A stretch of DNA of 35,536 nucleotides from Bacillota bacterium (GTDB lineage: Bacteria > Bacillota > Clostridia > Acetivibrionales > DSM-1351): the NCBI GenBank assembly GCA_023416275.1, contig JAEZIB010000168.1, positions 1-35,536 of the forward strand, written 5' to 3'. Position 1 is the stretch's first letter. Each line of letters starts with the position of its first letter. The position numbers and the translations under genes are program-made. This document shows, one piece after another, positions 8,270 to 16,708 of this stretch. The notes below the pieces were generated by a model, which had not been told where the DNA came from, made no database searches, and worked only from the letters and a program-made list of their open reading frames with translations.

Positions 8270-10924
8270 CTATTTAGACATTAGATTGTAAAGCACCTGT
8301 GCCATCTGTGCCCTGTCAGTGTTGCCTGCTGGGTTGAGTTTGCCACCGCTACCGCCTAATGCTCCTGTTTCAACAAACAATGTCATGGCTTCCTTTGCCC
8401 AGTTCGATATTTGATTAACATCACTATAGTCTGTCAAAGCTTTGCCTGTTGTTCCTGCAGGCAGTTTGCTGATTTTTTTCAAAGTATTATACAAGAGAGT
8501 GAACATTTCTTGTCTTGTTATTTCATTATTAGGTGCAAACATATTATTTCCTATACCTGCTGTTATTCCTAGTTTCTTTGCTTGAGCCAAATAGCCTGTA
8601 TAGTAGGTATTTCCTGCATCAGTAAAATTATCATTTAAAGCTGAAATAGGTTCAATGCCGTAGGCTCTCATTACCATAACCATAAATTGACCTCTGCTTA
8701 ATTTTCCTTGTGGACTAAAATTACTGTTGCCTATTCCTGTAGCAATTTCCCTAGCAGCTACAAATGTCACTGCATTACTGTACCATGCAGCTTGTGCTAC
8801 ATCCTTGAAGTTTACTTTATTATAACCTACAGCAAACCTTGAAAAATGGTTTGTTTTAAAGGTAATTACACCTTTTTCCTCATTATATACACAGTTTTTT
8901 ATAATTTCTAGCTTACCTTCAGCATTTATGTAGAAAATAACAATAGCGTTAGTATCTTCTCCCTCTTTTGGTGTGTAGGCTATTGATACTGTTGCAATTC
9001 CTCCAAACTTGGAGATAATTGTGCCCCCACTGGTCAAACTGAAATTGAATACTGGTCTTTCACCTACTACTGCTTTTACTGACTCTGAAAGAGCCTCCGC
9101 ATCATCCTTTGAAGCTGTGACCTTTATATCAGCTGTTGCTTCCTTTGAGATGGTGGAAATTGCTGCTTTGTCAAAGGTTATATTTGCCTCAGTTGTTGCT
9201 ACCGTCAATTCATCGATTTTGCTCTCTGCTACTGCCTTGACAGCCGACTTTGGTATACTTGTCTCGATTGTATTTGCTTCGTTAGGGGCTGTCACCTTAA
9301 TTTTCACTTTTTTTGCTGTACCTTCTCCTTGCTTTACGGCCTCTTCAACCGCCTTGTTTACAGCTTCTTTAATCTGGCTTTCGGTTACTGCTACCGATGC
9401 TTTTCCGTCTGAAGCACTTTTTGCCTCAGAAGTTATAGTACTTGTAACACTAGCTGAAGAACTTCCTGTATTGGTGGTAACTGTTATTGTTGTGTTTGAA
9501 GTTGCCGTGGTATTAGCACTGGCAGGAGAACCGCCACTGCCTGAATTTCCAGAGCTCTTTACTAGAGTTTTATATGTTATTTCTTTTCCCTCTGTTTCTC
9601 CTGCAACTGTTTTTATATATGCTTTAACTGTATATGATGTATTATCTGACAAATTTGCAACATTGGCAGCAAGGTTATCGCCATTAATTGTTGCATTTAA
9701 TGTACTCCACTCTGCATCTGAGGCTTTCTTATACTTAAAGCCTCTCTCTAATAGTTCATCATCTGACACATAAGTAGCACTAAAGCTTGCTCCATTTGAT
9801 GTAATATTGTTAACTGTCACATCCCCTACACTTTGCAGCCTATTAGTCCTGAAGGATATAACATCATTTTCTATCCTGCCTGTTTTGTTTTCTATGTAAC
9901 CTTTTACATCATAATATGTATTATTTTCAAGTCCGTTAACAGTAGCTGTCAGTTTTCCATCATGGTCTGCTGCTCTAAGATTTATCCACTCTGTATCTGA
10001 AGATTTTTTTAACATAAATCCTTTATCTGTTAAATCATAGTACGCTGAATAGTCTGCTGTGAAGGTTGCACCTTCTTTGGTAATGTTCTTAACTTTCTGA
10101 ACACCAATATTTTTTGGCTCCCACAGAGCTTTTATATTAATATTTTCCTGCTGCCAATCTGTGCGATATTCTGCATCAGAAGCCGAAACACAATATGTAC
10201 CACCTGGTACTACTATCGCATTTCCCGTTGTTCCCCAGCCCTTTAATTCATAGCCTGCTTTCGTAACTGCTTCTAGTTCAGGCACTACAACCTCATAGCC
10301 CTCATAAGTAAACCATATGTTGTCTGTATATAAATTTCCATCCTCATCGTATTGCTCTTGTGTTGATTTCCATATACCATAGTCTTTGCCATCTTTAGTT
10401 TCAATCCAATCGTTTTTTTCTTTCCAGTTGCCTGTATCCAAATCATAATTTACCCCATAATAATTGATTGAGGGATAGAATTTAAGATTAGGAACGGCTT
10501 CATCATTATAATCAGGAGCTGGAATCATTATATCCTCTACTCTTTCAACACACCACATCATGCTAGCATAGGGTGCCATATGTAAATCTGTAGATTTTTT
10601 GGTTGTAATCCAACGATTATTAATGGCAAAATTTTCAGGAGCTGTAATTTTTTCCATTGATTCATAAATAGCAATCCCGCCAGGTGTAGTGTGATAGCTC
10701 ATATTAGTATTAATATAACGACTATACGGAGGGGTAATTGCTTCACCAGGGTTTGCATGACAATATTCACCTACTTTTAAACTCCGTAAGTCCCTTGTGC
10801 CACTTGCGTCCCTTCCTTCCTTCTCTACAAAAGTTGCTGCCTGAACAGGTGACAATGTTACTACAACTAATACCATTGTTAAAAGCCACCCCGATATACT
10901 CTTTATTCTTCTAATTTTACTCAT
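8270..10924 (-). CDS. SLH-domain cell-surface protein with InlB-like and FN3-like repeats
   Basis: 884 residues. A signal peptide (about 1-29, ending PVQA) is followed by ~180 residues not recognised, an InlB/Listeria-Bacteroides-type repeat (about 215-268, GYELKGWGTTGNAIVVPGG), then two FN3-like repeats (about 272-365 and 366-455). A Ser/Gly/Thr-rich linker leads to a beta-rich domain and three SLH repeats from about residue 704 (FKDVAQAAWYSNAVTF, FTDAGNTYYTGYLAQAKKLG, YSDVNQISNWAKEAMTLF). SLH domains should hold it on cell-wall polymer. No catalytic or dockerin module is seen, so it may be an adhesin or surface binding protein. The last ~350 residues closely resemble the C-terminus of the GH43-like SLH protein in this window. 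AGGAGG precedes the ATG by 6 bases. Confidence 0.88.
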   Translation of the reverse strand: MSKIRRIKSISGWLLTMVLVVVTLSPVQAATFVEKEGRDASGTRDLRSLKVGEYCHANPGEAITPPYSRYINTNMSYHTTPGGIAIYESMEKITAPENFAINNRWITTKKSTDLHMAPYASMMWCVERVEDIMIPAPDYNDEAVPNLKFYPSINYYGVNYDLDTGNWKEKNDWIETKDGKDYGIWKSTQEQYDEDGNLYTDNIWFTYEGYEVVVPELEAVTKAGYELKGWGTTGNAIVVPGGTYCVSASDAEYRTDWQQENINIKALWEPKNIGVQKVKNITKEGATFTADYSAYYDLTDKGFMLKKSSDTEWINLRAADHDGKLTATVNGLENNTYYDVKGYIENKTGRIENDVISFRTNRLQSVGDVTVNNITSNGASFSATYVSDDELLERGFKYKKASDAEWSTLNATINGDNLAANVANLSDNTSYTVKAYIKTVAGETEGKEITYKTLVKSSGNSGSGGSPASANTTATSNTTITVTTNTGSSSASVTSTITSEAKSASDGKASVAVTESQIKEAVNKAVEEAVKQGEGTAKKVKIKVTAPNEANTIETSIPKSAVKAVAESKIDELTVATTEANITFDKAAISTISKEATADIKVTASKDDAEALSESVKAVVGERPVFNFSLTSGGTIISKFGGIATVSIAYTPKEGEDTNAIVIFYINAEGKLEIIKNCVYNEEKGVITFKTNHFSRFAVGYNKVNFKDVAQAAWYSNAVTFVAAREIATGIGNSNFSPQGKLSRGQFMVMVMRAYGIEPISALNDNFTDAGNTYYTGYLAQAKKLGITAGIGNNMFAPNNEITRQEMFTLLYNTLKKISKLPAGTTGKALTDYSDVNQISNWAKEAMTLFVETGALGGSGGKLNPAGNTDRAQMAQVLYNLMSK

Positions 10925-11220
10925 TTTACTCCTCCTAGACTCTTTATATTTTGTAAGCTTATACTAGTTTGTATAAACAGTTAACAACCATTTATATAGT
11001 CGCAGTATGCGAAATGATACTGTAAGATGTGCAAACACTTTCCAACACTAAGAACTTGTGGTTCTGCCACAACATCACATTAGTGATGATAAAGAAAACT
11101 TGGCTTGTACCGAGCTATCGGCGACGGCAGAGGCCTAGTTGCCCTTATACTTTTCTTAAGTGTAAAAAGTATTTACTAATATTTTTATGCGAATTAGTAT
11201 TATTACACCTTATAATTTTT
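10925..11220 (-). other. Hairpin-rich leader of the SLH gene; candidate structured RNA
   Basis: About 100-250 bases upstream of the SLH gene start lie several perfect short stems. CACTAA/TTAGTG (11046-11051 with 11080-11085) encloses TTGTGG/CCACAA (11056-11061 with 11067-11072). The alternative stem CATCAC/GTGATG (11073-11078 with 11083-11088) competes with the outer stem. CCGA/TCGG (11110-11113 with 11118-11121) sits in a conspicuously GC-rich island (11101-11144), and ATACTTTT/AAAAGTAT lies near 11147-11173. No known riboswitch class was recognised. Mutually exclusive pairing fits a cis-regulatory element, but the identity and even the strand are unproven. Confidence 0.45.
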
Positions 11221-11607
11221 TTAGATATTGCCACAGTAATAATTTTCTGACTGATTTACTCCACAGGCTTCAAGTGCATTTTCCATTATCTTCCTATCAT
11301 ATCTCACAGTAAAATAACAAATATTGTTGTCTCTAGCGAAACAAACAAAGTCCTCATCATCAGATATCCATATAATTTTAGCCTTTTTGTTTTTGTCCAC
11401 CGTTTGTCTGACAATTTCCATTCCCTTAGCTTTTGCCCATGCAATTAAGATAATGTCACTGCTTTTTTTCTCTACTTCCAAGAGAAACTCTCGTTTTTCT
11501 CTGAATATTTTAACTTTAGGGTAATAATGGCACTTTTCAAAATACTGTATGGCATGCTGCAATATTTCGTCCACATTGTCAAAGTTACTGCATAACACAA
11601 AATCCAT
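11221..11607 (-). CDS. Stand-alone degenerate receiver (pseudo-receiver) protein
   Basis: 128 residues, cytoplasmic. It follows the layout of a response-regulator receiver domain, most like those of LytTR regulators, but has no output domain. Typical phosphorylation residues are missing: the N-terminal acidic pair is replaced (FVLCSNFDN), the phospho-acceptor strand reads DIILIAWAKAKGME where FLDIxMP is expected, the Thr/Ser strand reads IIWISDDEDF, and the Lys position is Arg (FTVRY). AGGTG 4-5 bases before the ATG supports the start. It is divergent from the LytTR/GHKL operon. It may bind the neighbouring regulator or kinase as an unphosphorylatable partner; that role is inference. Receiver homology is moderate and was judged by eye. 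Confidence 0.7.
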   Translation of the reverse strand: MDFVLCSNFDNVDEILQHAIQYFEKCHYYPKVKIFREKREFLLEVEKKSSDIILIAWAKAKGMEIVRQTVDKNKKAKIIWISDDEDFVCFARDNNICYFTVRYDRKIMENALEACGVNQSENYYCGNI

Positions 11608-11826
11608 TTTTCACCTGCCTTATCTAAATTGCTCTACCTCCCCACATTAAAAGTCTATTGGTTCGGGAGACTTATTAGTGCATGTTGCCAAGATTATTAG
11701 ATATTTAACATTAACATATAATTTTTTGCAAATTCAATAGTAGCATTTTGTGCTTATTTTTCAATGAATTATTCTCTAGTGGTATCAAAAATGTGACAAG
11801 TGGTATACAGCGGGTTAATAAAAGTC

Positions 11827-11855
11827 TTGAGTTTCTAATTTCTTTTCGGTAGAAT
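11827..11855 (+). promoter_or_regulatory. Putative sigma-A promoter of the LytTR/GHKL operon
   Basis: TTGAGT (11827-11832) and TAGAAT (11850-11855) are separated by 17 bases, 35 bases before the GTG start of the response regulator. This is close to the consensus for vegetative promoters. Confidence 0.55.
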
Positions 11856-11890
11856 TATGTTACATATTGCTATATAAAGGTGGTTAAAAC

Positions 11891-12625
11891 GTGAGAATTG
11901 CAGTAATTGATGATACTCTCCAAGACCGAAAAGCAGCCATTGCTCTTGCGAAAGAGTACTTTATCCAAAGAAAAGAATATGAAAATATGCAGATTTTTTT
12001 TGATGAATACGATAGTGGTGAAGCCTTTTTAAAGTCTTACATAAAAGGAATCTATGATGTTTTATTTCTAGATATATATATGAAGTCCTTAACCGGAATC
12101 GACATAGCAAGACAGATTTCTTTGTCAGATGAAAATTGCCATATTATTTTTTTTACAAGCAGTGAGGAACATTATCCAGAAAGCTATGAGGTTCATGCAA
12201 AGGGTTATGTAACAAAACCATTAAAAGATTCCTCTTTTTCTTTTTGCAATACTATGGATTATATTATGAAGCATTTAGCTTTGCAGTTCTCTGGTCTTAA
12301 TGTATTTTTGAATGGTGTAGAAGTTTTCTGTGCATTTAAAGAAATTTTGTATTTTGAAATAAATAATGGCAGGCTATATCTTCATCTTTTAGAAAAAGTT
12401 TTTGAATTGTCAGGAAAGTATTCAGATTATTCAAAGGAATTATTAAAAGATAATCGTTTCATGGAATGTTACAGAAACCTAATAGTAAATATGGATTACA
12501 TCAATAACTTTGATGATAATAGTTTTATACTAAAAAACAAGGAAAAAATTCCAATTAGTCGTAGAAAAAAGCAAACGGTACTAAATCAATATATGAAATA
12601 TTTCTTAGGAAAGGGGAAAATATAG
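11891..12625 (+). CDS. LytTR-family response regulator (AgrA/VirR type)
   Basis: 244 residues. The receiver domain (1-~120) has the acidic pair D7-D8, phospho-acceptor D61 in VLFLDIYMKSLTG, T89 in IIFFTSS and K109 in YVTKPL, so phosphotransfer should be intact. A LytTR DNA-binding domain follows (about 140-240: ILYFEINNGRLYLHL, FMECYRNLIVNMDYI, IPISRRKKQTVLNQY). The start is GTG with AAGGTGG 7 bases upstream. The gene ends one base before the histidine kinase ATG, so the two form a translationally coupled operon. Its target genes are unknown; nearby candidates are the divergent pseudo-receiver and the SLH gene. Confidence 0.93.
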   Translation: MRIAVIDDTLQDRKAAIALAKEYFIQRKEYENMQIFFDEYDSGEAFLKSYIKGIYDVLFLDIYMKSLTGIDIARQISLSDENCHIIFFTSSEEHYPESYEVHAKGYVTKPLKDSSFSFCNTMDYIMKHLALQFSGLNVFLNGVEVFCAFKEILYFEINNGRLYLHLLEKVFELSGKYSDYSKELLKDNRFMECYRNLIVNMDYINNFDDNSFILKNKEKIPISRRKKQTVLNQYMKYFLGKGKI

Positions 12626-13939
12626 ATGAGCTTTATAATAAATAGCACTTTAGTCTCTATTATAGGACTCACAGGGGTTTTTCTCAGATATATACCTTTC
12701 CATACCATTGTTTCAAAAAGGCAAAAAAAACATTTACTATTATCATATACAGCTTTCTTTATAGTTCAGTTTGCTTTTTTACTTTTATTTTTTTCAAAGC
12801 TTACACTTACTCCCAAAAGTTATAAGCTGATTATTTGTTGCTTTGGTATATGCTACTTTATCATTAACTGTATACTGATTCCAAATCAGTTTTTTAAGCA
12901 TATTTTTATTTTATCTGTACAAAGTATTTATTCCCTGTTTCTTCATTCTTTAGCTGCTTTACTCACCAACATATATTTTTCAAATATGCCTATAAACGTA
13001 CAATTTCAATTTCAAAGCATTAGCTTTTTAGCACTATTTTTTATATTCTTCTATCCTTTGTTAATAATTATGAAAAATTCGTTTTTGCTGCGAATAGGAG
13101 AAGAAAAACACTATTACTGGAAATGGATATGGCTGATACCTTGTTTTACGTTCTTTGGAAATATAATTGCTACTATGAATAGTAATTGGATTTCTACATG
13201 GCAGCAATTTTTAGCAAGATTGTTTATGGCCATCACTGTAATAGCGTCTTGGAAATGTATCAATATTGATTTTAACGAAATAGATGAAAAAATTAGAGTT
13301 AAAAATGAAAATGAATTTTTGAATCTGCAAATCAAAGCTATTTCTGACAGTGCTTATTTGATTGAAAAAGAAGAAGAAAAAATTAAAATTCTACGTCATG
13401 ATATGAGACACCAGACACAAATGCTTTTTTCCCTTATTTCGGGAAATGAAAATGACAAAGCACTTGAAATACTAAAAAAGCTCAATACCGAATTGTTCCC
13501 TATAGGACCTGCTAAATTCTGTAAAAATCAAATTGTCAATTCTGCAATTTCCATATATGCTCATAAAGCTATTTCCTCTCAAACAAAATTGGAATATGAA
13601 ATATCTTTACCAAAGGATTTGCCTTTTAATGAAAACGACATTGCCATTTTATTTGCCAACGTACTGGACAATGCAGTAAATGCCAGCTTATCTCAGCAAA
13701 AGGAAAACCGGACAATAAAAATCAAATCCAGATATGAACAAAATCAACTGGTTATTTATGTTGAAAATTACTTTGCTGGAACTATTGAATTAGATAAAAA
13801 TGGTATTCCAATTTCGAAAAAGGAGGGTCATGGTTTCGGTATGAAGTCTATTCTTTCCATTGTAAAAAAATATAACGGAAATGCTGTATTCACACATGAG
13901 AACGATATTTTTACAGCAGGATTTTTATTCTTTAAATAA
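12626..13939 (+). CDS. GHKL-type sensor histidine kinase (AgrC-like)
   Basis: 437 residues. About six hydrophobic segments fill residues 5-200, a membrane-embedded sensor of the AgrC/ComD kind. A cytoplasmic helix leads to the phospho-acceptor H258 in ILRHDMRHQTQ. The ATPase domain shows the N box (FANVLDNAVNAS) and a G box (GHGFGMKSILSIVKK), the GHKL form that lacks the full set of classical HPK motifs. It is the cognate kinase of the preceding LytTR regulator (immediately adjacent). Relatives sense cyclic peptides, but no AgrB-like processing protease or obvious pro-peptide gene was found in the window, so the ligand is unknown. Confidence 0.93.
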   Translation: MSFIINSTLVSIIGLTGVFLRYIPFHTIVSKRQKKHLLLSYTAFFIVQFAFLLLFFSKLTLTPKSYKLIICCFGICYFIINCILIPNQFFKHIFILSVQSIYSLFLHSLAALLTNIYFSNMPINVQFQFQSISFLALFFIFFYPLLIIMKNSFLLRIGEEKHYYWKWIWLIPCFTFFGNIIATMNSNWISTWQQFLARLFMAITVIASWKCINIDFNEIDEKIRVKNENEFLNLQIKAISDSAYLIEKEEEKIKILRHDMRHQTQMLFSLISGNENDKALEILKKLNTELFPIGPAKFCKNQIVNSAISIYAHKAISSQTKLEYEISLPKDLPFNENDIAILFANVLDNAVNASLSQQKENRTIKIKSRYEQNQLVIYVENYFAGTIELDKNGIPISKKEGHGFGMKSILSIVKKYNGNAVFTHENDIFTAGFLFFK

Positions 13940-14337
13940 CAGCAAGCTGCCTTTTAATCCTCACAAGATAACAATAAAATGTGTTCCTCCCATAGACTTT
14001 TAAGCAACTTATTAATCCCGAATATAGGAATTTATATGTCTGGAATTTTAACTCTATACACATCCTAGTTAAAATCACCAATGCTGCTTTTGTAACACTC
14101 TTAAACATATAACTTCCTAATATTAAGGGAATACCATAATTTTTAGTATTAATAAAATAACAAAATCATTATTCATGTTAGTTTACAATTGTTCAGCAAG
14201 CTCGAAGTATTTTTGCCCAAAACCGACACAATGTCACTTTTAGCACACTATGAACCATGGATGGTAAATGTGGAAAGGCGGCTAAAGCATTGATGAACTC
14301 AAAAGCACATCATTTAAGTAAATACCTCCCACATCAG

Positions 14338-14359
14338 CAAAAAACGCTTGCGTTTTTTG
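14338..14359. terminator. Bidirectional terminator-like hairpin beyond galE
   Basis: A perfect palindromic stem-loop, CAAAAAACGC TT GCGTTTTTTG, has a six-T run on either strand. It lies between the convergent kinase and gal operons and could end either transcript; it is about 110 bases past the galE stop. Confidence 0.55.
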
Positions 14360-14361
14360 TG

Positions 14362-14403
14362 ACTCGAAAGTGCACCATGTAAGCACCAACTATACTTTCG
14401 AGT
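14362..14403. repeat. Inverted repeat downstream of galE
   Basis: A perfect 10-base inverted repeat, ACTCGAAAGT (14362-14371) and ACTTTCGAGT (14394-14403), flanks a 22-base loop holding two GCACC copies. It adjoins the terminator-like hairpin. Role unknown. Confidence 0.5.
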
Positions 14404-14471
14404 TGTTTTGGCAACAAACCATTGATAATCCTACCGCACCAATAGATTTTTATGGGCGAAGTTTGAGTTGT

Positions 14472-15458
14472 TTATTCTTCGTATCCATTTGGATGTGCAC
14501 TATGCCAATTCCAGGCTGTTTCTATAATTTTATTTAAATCATTATATTTAGGTTTCCAGCCTAATATATTTATTGCTTTTTCTGCTGATGCGACTAGTGT
14601 GTCTGGATCTCCAGGTCTTCTTGGCGCATCGGTGGCTTTTATAGCCTTACCTGTTACTGCTCTAGCTGCCTCTACCACCTCTCTATTTGAAAAACCAGTA
14701 CCATTTCCAAGATTGAAGATGTCACTTTGGGCACCCTTTCTCAGATTTTTCAATGCAAGTACATGCGCTTGAGCTAGGTCTGAAACATGAACATAGTCTC
14801 TTACGCAAGTTCCGTCCTTTGTGTTATAATCGTTTCCGAATATCATTATTTCATCTCTTTTACCCTGTGCCACCTGCAATATTATAGGTATAAGGTGTGA
14901 TTCAGGAGAATGTGCCTCTCCTATTTTCCCACTTACATGTGCACCGCAGGCATTGAAATACCTTAGTACTGCATATTTTATGCCATAAGCGTTATCTGCC
15001 CATTTCAATAACTTTTCAACAGTTAACTTTGTTTCTCCGTATGGATTAATAGGAGCCGTTTTGTCACTCTCTTTTATCGGTATGCTCTCAGGTATGCCGT
15101 ATGTAGCTGCTGTTGATGAAAACACAATCTTGTTTACTCCGGCTTCCTGCATTGCGGTTAAAAGGTTCAATGAGGCTATTACGTTGTTATTGTAATACTT
15201 TAATGGATTTGAAACACTTTCTCCCACCTCAATATATGCTGCAAAATGTATTACAGATTCTATGTCATTTTCTTTCAATACCTTTCTGATTTCATCAATG
15301 TTTCTCAAATCAGCCTGAATAAATTTACCGCCTGAAATAGCCTCCTTGTGCCCTTTTTCCAAATTATCAAGCACAATTACCTCCTCTTTCGCATCAAGGA
15401 GCTCTGCAACTGTATGACTTCCAATATAACCAGCCCCACCTGTAACTAAAACTGCCAT
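14472..15458 (-). CDS. galE: UDP-glucose 4-epimerase
   Basis: 328 residues, cytoplasmic. GalE interconverts UDP-galactose and UDP-glucose, closing the Leloir cycle. Seen: the N-terminal NAD-binding GGAGYIGSHT, the SSTAATYG strand with catalytic Ser/Thr, the catalytic YGETK pair (Y and K of YxxxK) and LRYFNACGAH. Length matches the family. GGGAGG precedes the ATG by about 7 bases. It is the last gene of galT-galK-galE, starting 41 bases after galK. Besides galactose catabolism it can supply UDP-galactose for surface glycans. Confidence 0.96.
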   Translation of the reverse strand: MAVLVTGGAGYIGSHTVAELLDAKEEVIVLDNLEKGHKEAISGGKFIQADLRNIDEIRKVLKENDIESVIHFAAYIEVGESVSNPLKYYNNNVIASLNLLTAMQEAGVNKIVFSSTAATYGIPESIPIKESDKTAPINPYGETKLTVEKLLKWADNAYGIKYAVLRYFNACGAHVSGKIGEAHSPESHLIPIILQVAQGKRDEIMIFGNDYNTKDGTCVRDYVHVSDLAQAHVLALKNLRKGAQSDIFNLGNGTGFSNREVVEAARAVTGKAIKATDAPRRPGDPDTLVASAEKAINILGWKPKYNDLNKIIETAWNWHSAHPNGYEE

Positions 15459-15499
15459 CTTTAACCTCCCAAATCTATCGTTTAAATGATAAATACTAT

Positions 15500-16693
15500 T
15501 TAAATTTTAATTTCTCTGGCTCCATCACTTATCTCACTAATATAAAATTCAGGAATTATACCAGTTTGCTCTTTGTAATTCTTTCCTACCTGTTCAATAA
15601 ACAAATCAACCTTATCCTCTGGAACTATATTCACTGTACATCCTCCAAAACCAGCTCCGGTCATCCTTGCACCTATAACTCCGTCAACCTTCATAGCTTC
15701 AGCAGTCATTGTATCCAGCTCTTTTCCCGTAACTTCATACAAATCCCTAATTGAAGTATTTGCCTCTATCAAAAGTCTGCCCAACTCAGCCAAGTCATTT
15801 TTCTTTAATGCCTCAGCGGCTTTGAGAACTCGGTCATTTTCGCTTATAACATGAGTTACCCTTTTTCTGATTACTTCATCCTCTATCATTGATTTGTATT
15901 GCTCAAATTCGGAAATAGTAATATCACATAAATTCTTTTTTTCCGGCAAATACTGCTGCAGTATTTTTAAGCCTTCTGCACATTCTTGTACTCTCTCATT
16001 GTATTTTGATTCACCCAGAGAACGTTTTTTCTTTGTATTTCCAAGAATTATTTTATAGCCGTCAAGCTTTAAAGGTAAATATTCATACTGCAAAGTTCCA
16101 CAATTCAACAAAATTGCATTGTCTTTTTTACCCATTGCAGATGCAAACTGATCCATAATACCACAGCTTACCCCACAAAATTCATTCTCGGTTTTTTGCC
16201 CTAATACAGCCATTTGTACCATATCTATTGGTTCTGTTATTCCATATGCTTCATTAGCCAACGTAACTAATGTTACAGCTGTCGCCAATTCTATTGCTGC
16301 AGAAGATGAAAGTCCTGAGCCCAACGGAACAGTGTCATGGAAAAGCATATCTACTCCAACCATATTATAGCCTGCATTCTGGAGCATATACGCCACACCT
16401 GCCTGATAATTTCCCCATTTAAGCTCCCTAGCCGCTTCCAGCTTATCTAGTTTAACTTCCACTCTGTCAGGCAAATCCGTTGCTGCTAGCCTAAGGGTAT
16501 TGTCATTATTTATTCTTGCAATTACTGTAGAATCAAGGCTTAAGGCTGCTGGAAGCACAAGTCCGCCGCAGTAATCAATATGTTCTCCGATAAGATTTAC
16601 TCTGCCGGGGCCTGAAAATATCCTTAGCTTCTCTTCACTTCCCCCATAAATCTGACAAAACTTTTTCTTTAGATCATCATAATTTTTTTGCAT
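15500..16693 (-). CDS. galK: Galactokinase
   Basis: 397 residues, a GHMP kinase that phosphorylates alpha-D-galactose to galactose 1-phosphate with ATP. The family's signatures are all present: GPGRVNLIGEHIDYCGG near the N-terminus (galactose-binding), the Gly/Ser-rich ATP loop PLGSGLSSSAAIELA and the C-terminal GARMTGAGFGGCTV. GGGAGG lies 9 bases before the ATG. It sits 15 bases after galT and 41 before galE in one operon. Confidence 0.96.
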   Translation of the reverse strand: MQKNYDDLKKKFCQIYGGSEEKLRIFSGPGRVNLIGEHIDYCGGLVLPAALSLDSTVIARINNDNTLRLAATDLPDRVEVKLDKLEAARELKWGNYQAGVAYMLQNAGYNMVGVDMLFHDTVPLGSGLSSSAAIELATAVTLVTLANEAYGITEPIDMVQMAVLGQKTENEFCGVSCGIMDQFASAMGKKDNAILLNCGTLQYEYLPLKLDGYKIILGNTKKKRSLGESKYNERVQECAEGLKILQQYLPEKKNLCDITISEFEQYKSMIEDEVIRKRVTHVISENDRVLKAAEALKKNDLAELGRLLIEANTSIRDLYEVTGKELDTMTAEAMKVDGVIGARMTGAGFGGCTVNIVPEDKVDLFIEQVGKNYKEQTGIIPEFYISEISDGAREIKI

Positions 16694-16708
16694 AATAACC
16701 AGCCTCCC

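Larger units (their letters stand above)
13940..14471. other. Intergenic region between GHKL kinase and gal operon
   Basis: The genes on either side converge. The half nearer the kinase has nothing recognisable. The half nearer galE (about 14210-14440) is less AT-rich and holds two perfect hairpins plus an imperfect direct repeat of about 27 bases (copies near 14297 and 14361). A 41-codon plus-strand ORF (14257-14382) lacks a ribosome binding site and is not called as a gene. Confidence 0.5.

Noticed and set aside
9009..9773. Long plus-strand ORF of 254 codons
   Set aside because: It is antisense to the SLH gene, whose signal peptide, repeats and SLH domains are unmistakable; the antisense protein is low-complexity (Val/Ala/Ser-rich) and has no ribosome binding site.
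10980..11180. Known riboswitch (c-di-GMP-I/II, SAM, cobalamin, T-box, glutamine)
   Set aside because: I compared by eye the conserved cores I know (for example GACGCAAAGCC, GGATGATGAAACC, AGGGTGGNACCGCG) and none is present on either strand.
11029..11250. Plus-strand ORF of 73 codons in the SLH leader
   Set aside because: It overlaps the hairpin-rich region and the 3' end of the pseudo-receiver gene, has no ribosome binding site and shows no protein-like pattern; the sequence is better explained as structured leader.
14257..14382. 41-codon plus-strand ORF
   Set aside because: No Shine-Dalgarno precedes it, it runs through a perfect terminator-like hairpin, and its product has no recognisable features.
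14100..14470. Transposon end or insertion sequence remnant
   Set aside because: Inverted repeats are present but no transposase fragment and no target-site duplication could be seen, so it is left as an unassigned repeat-rich region.
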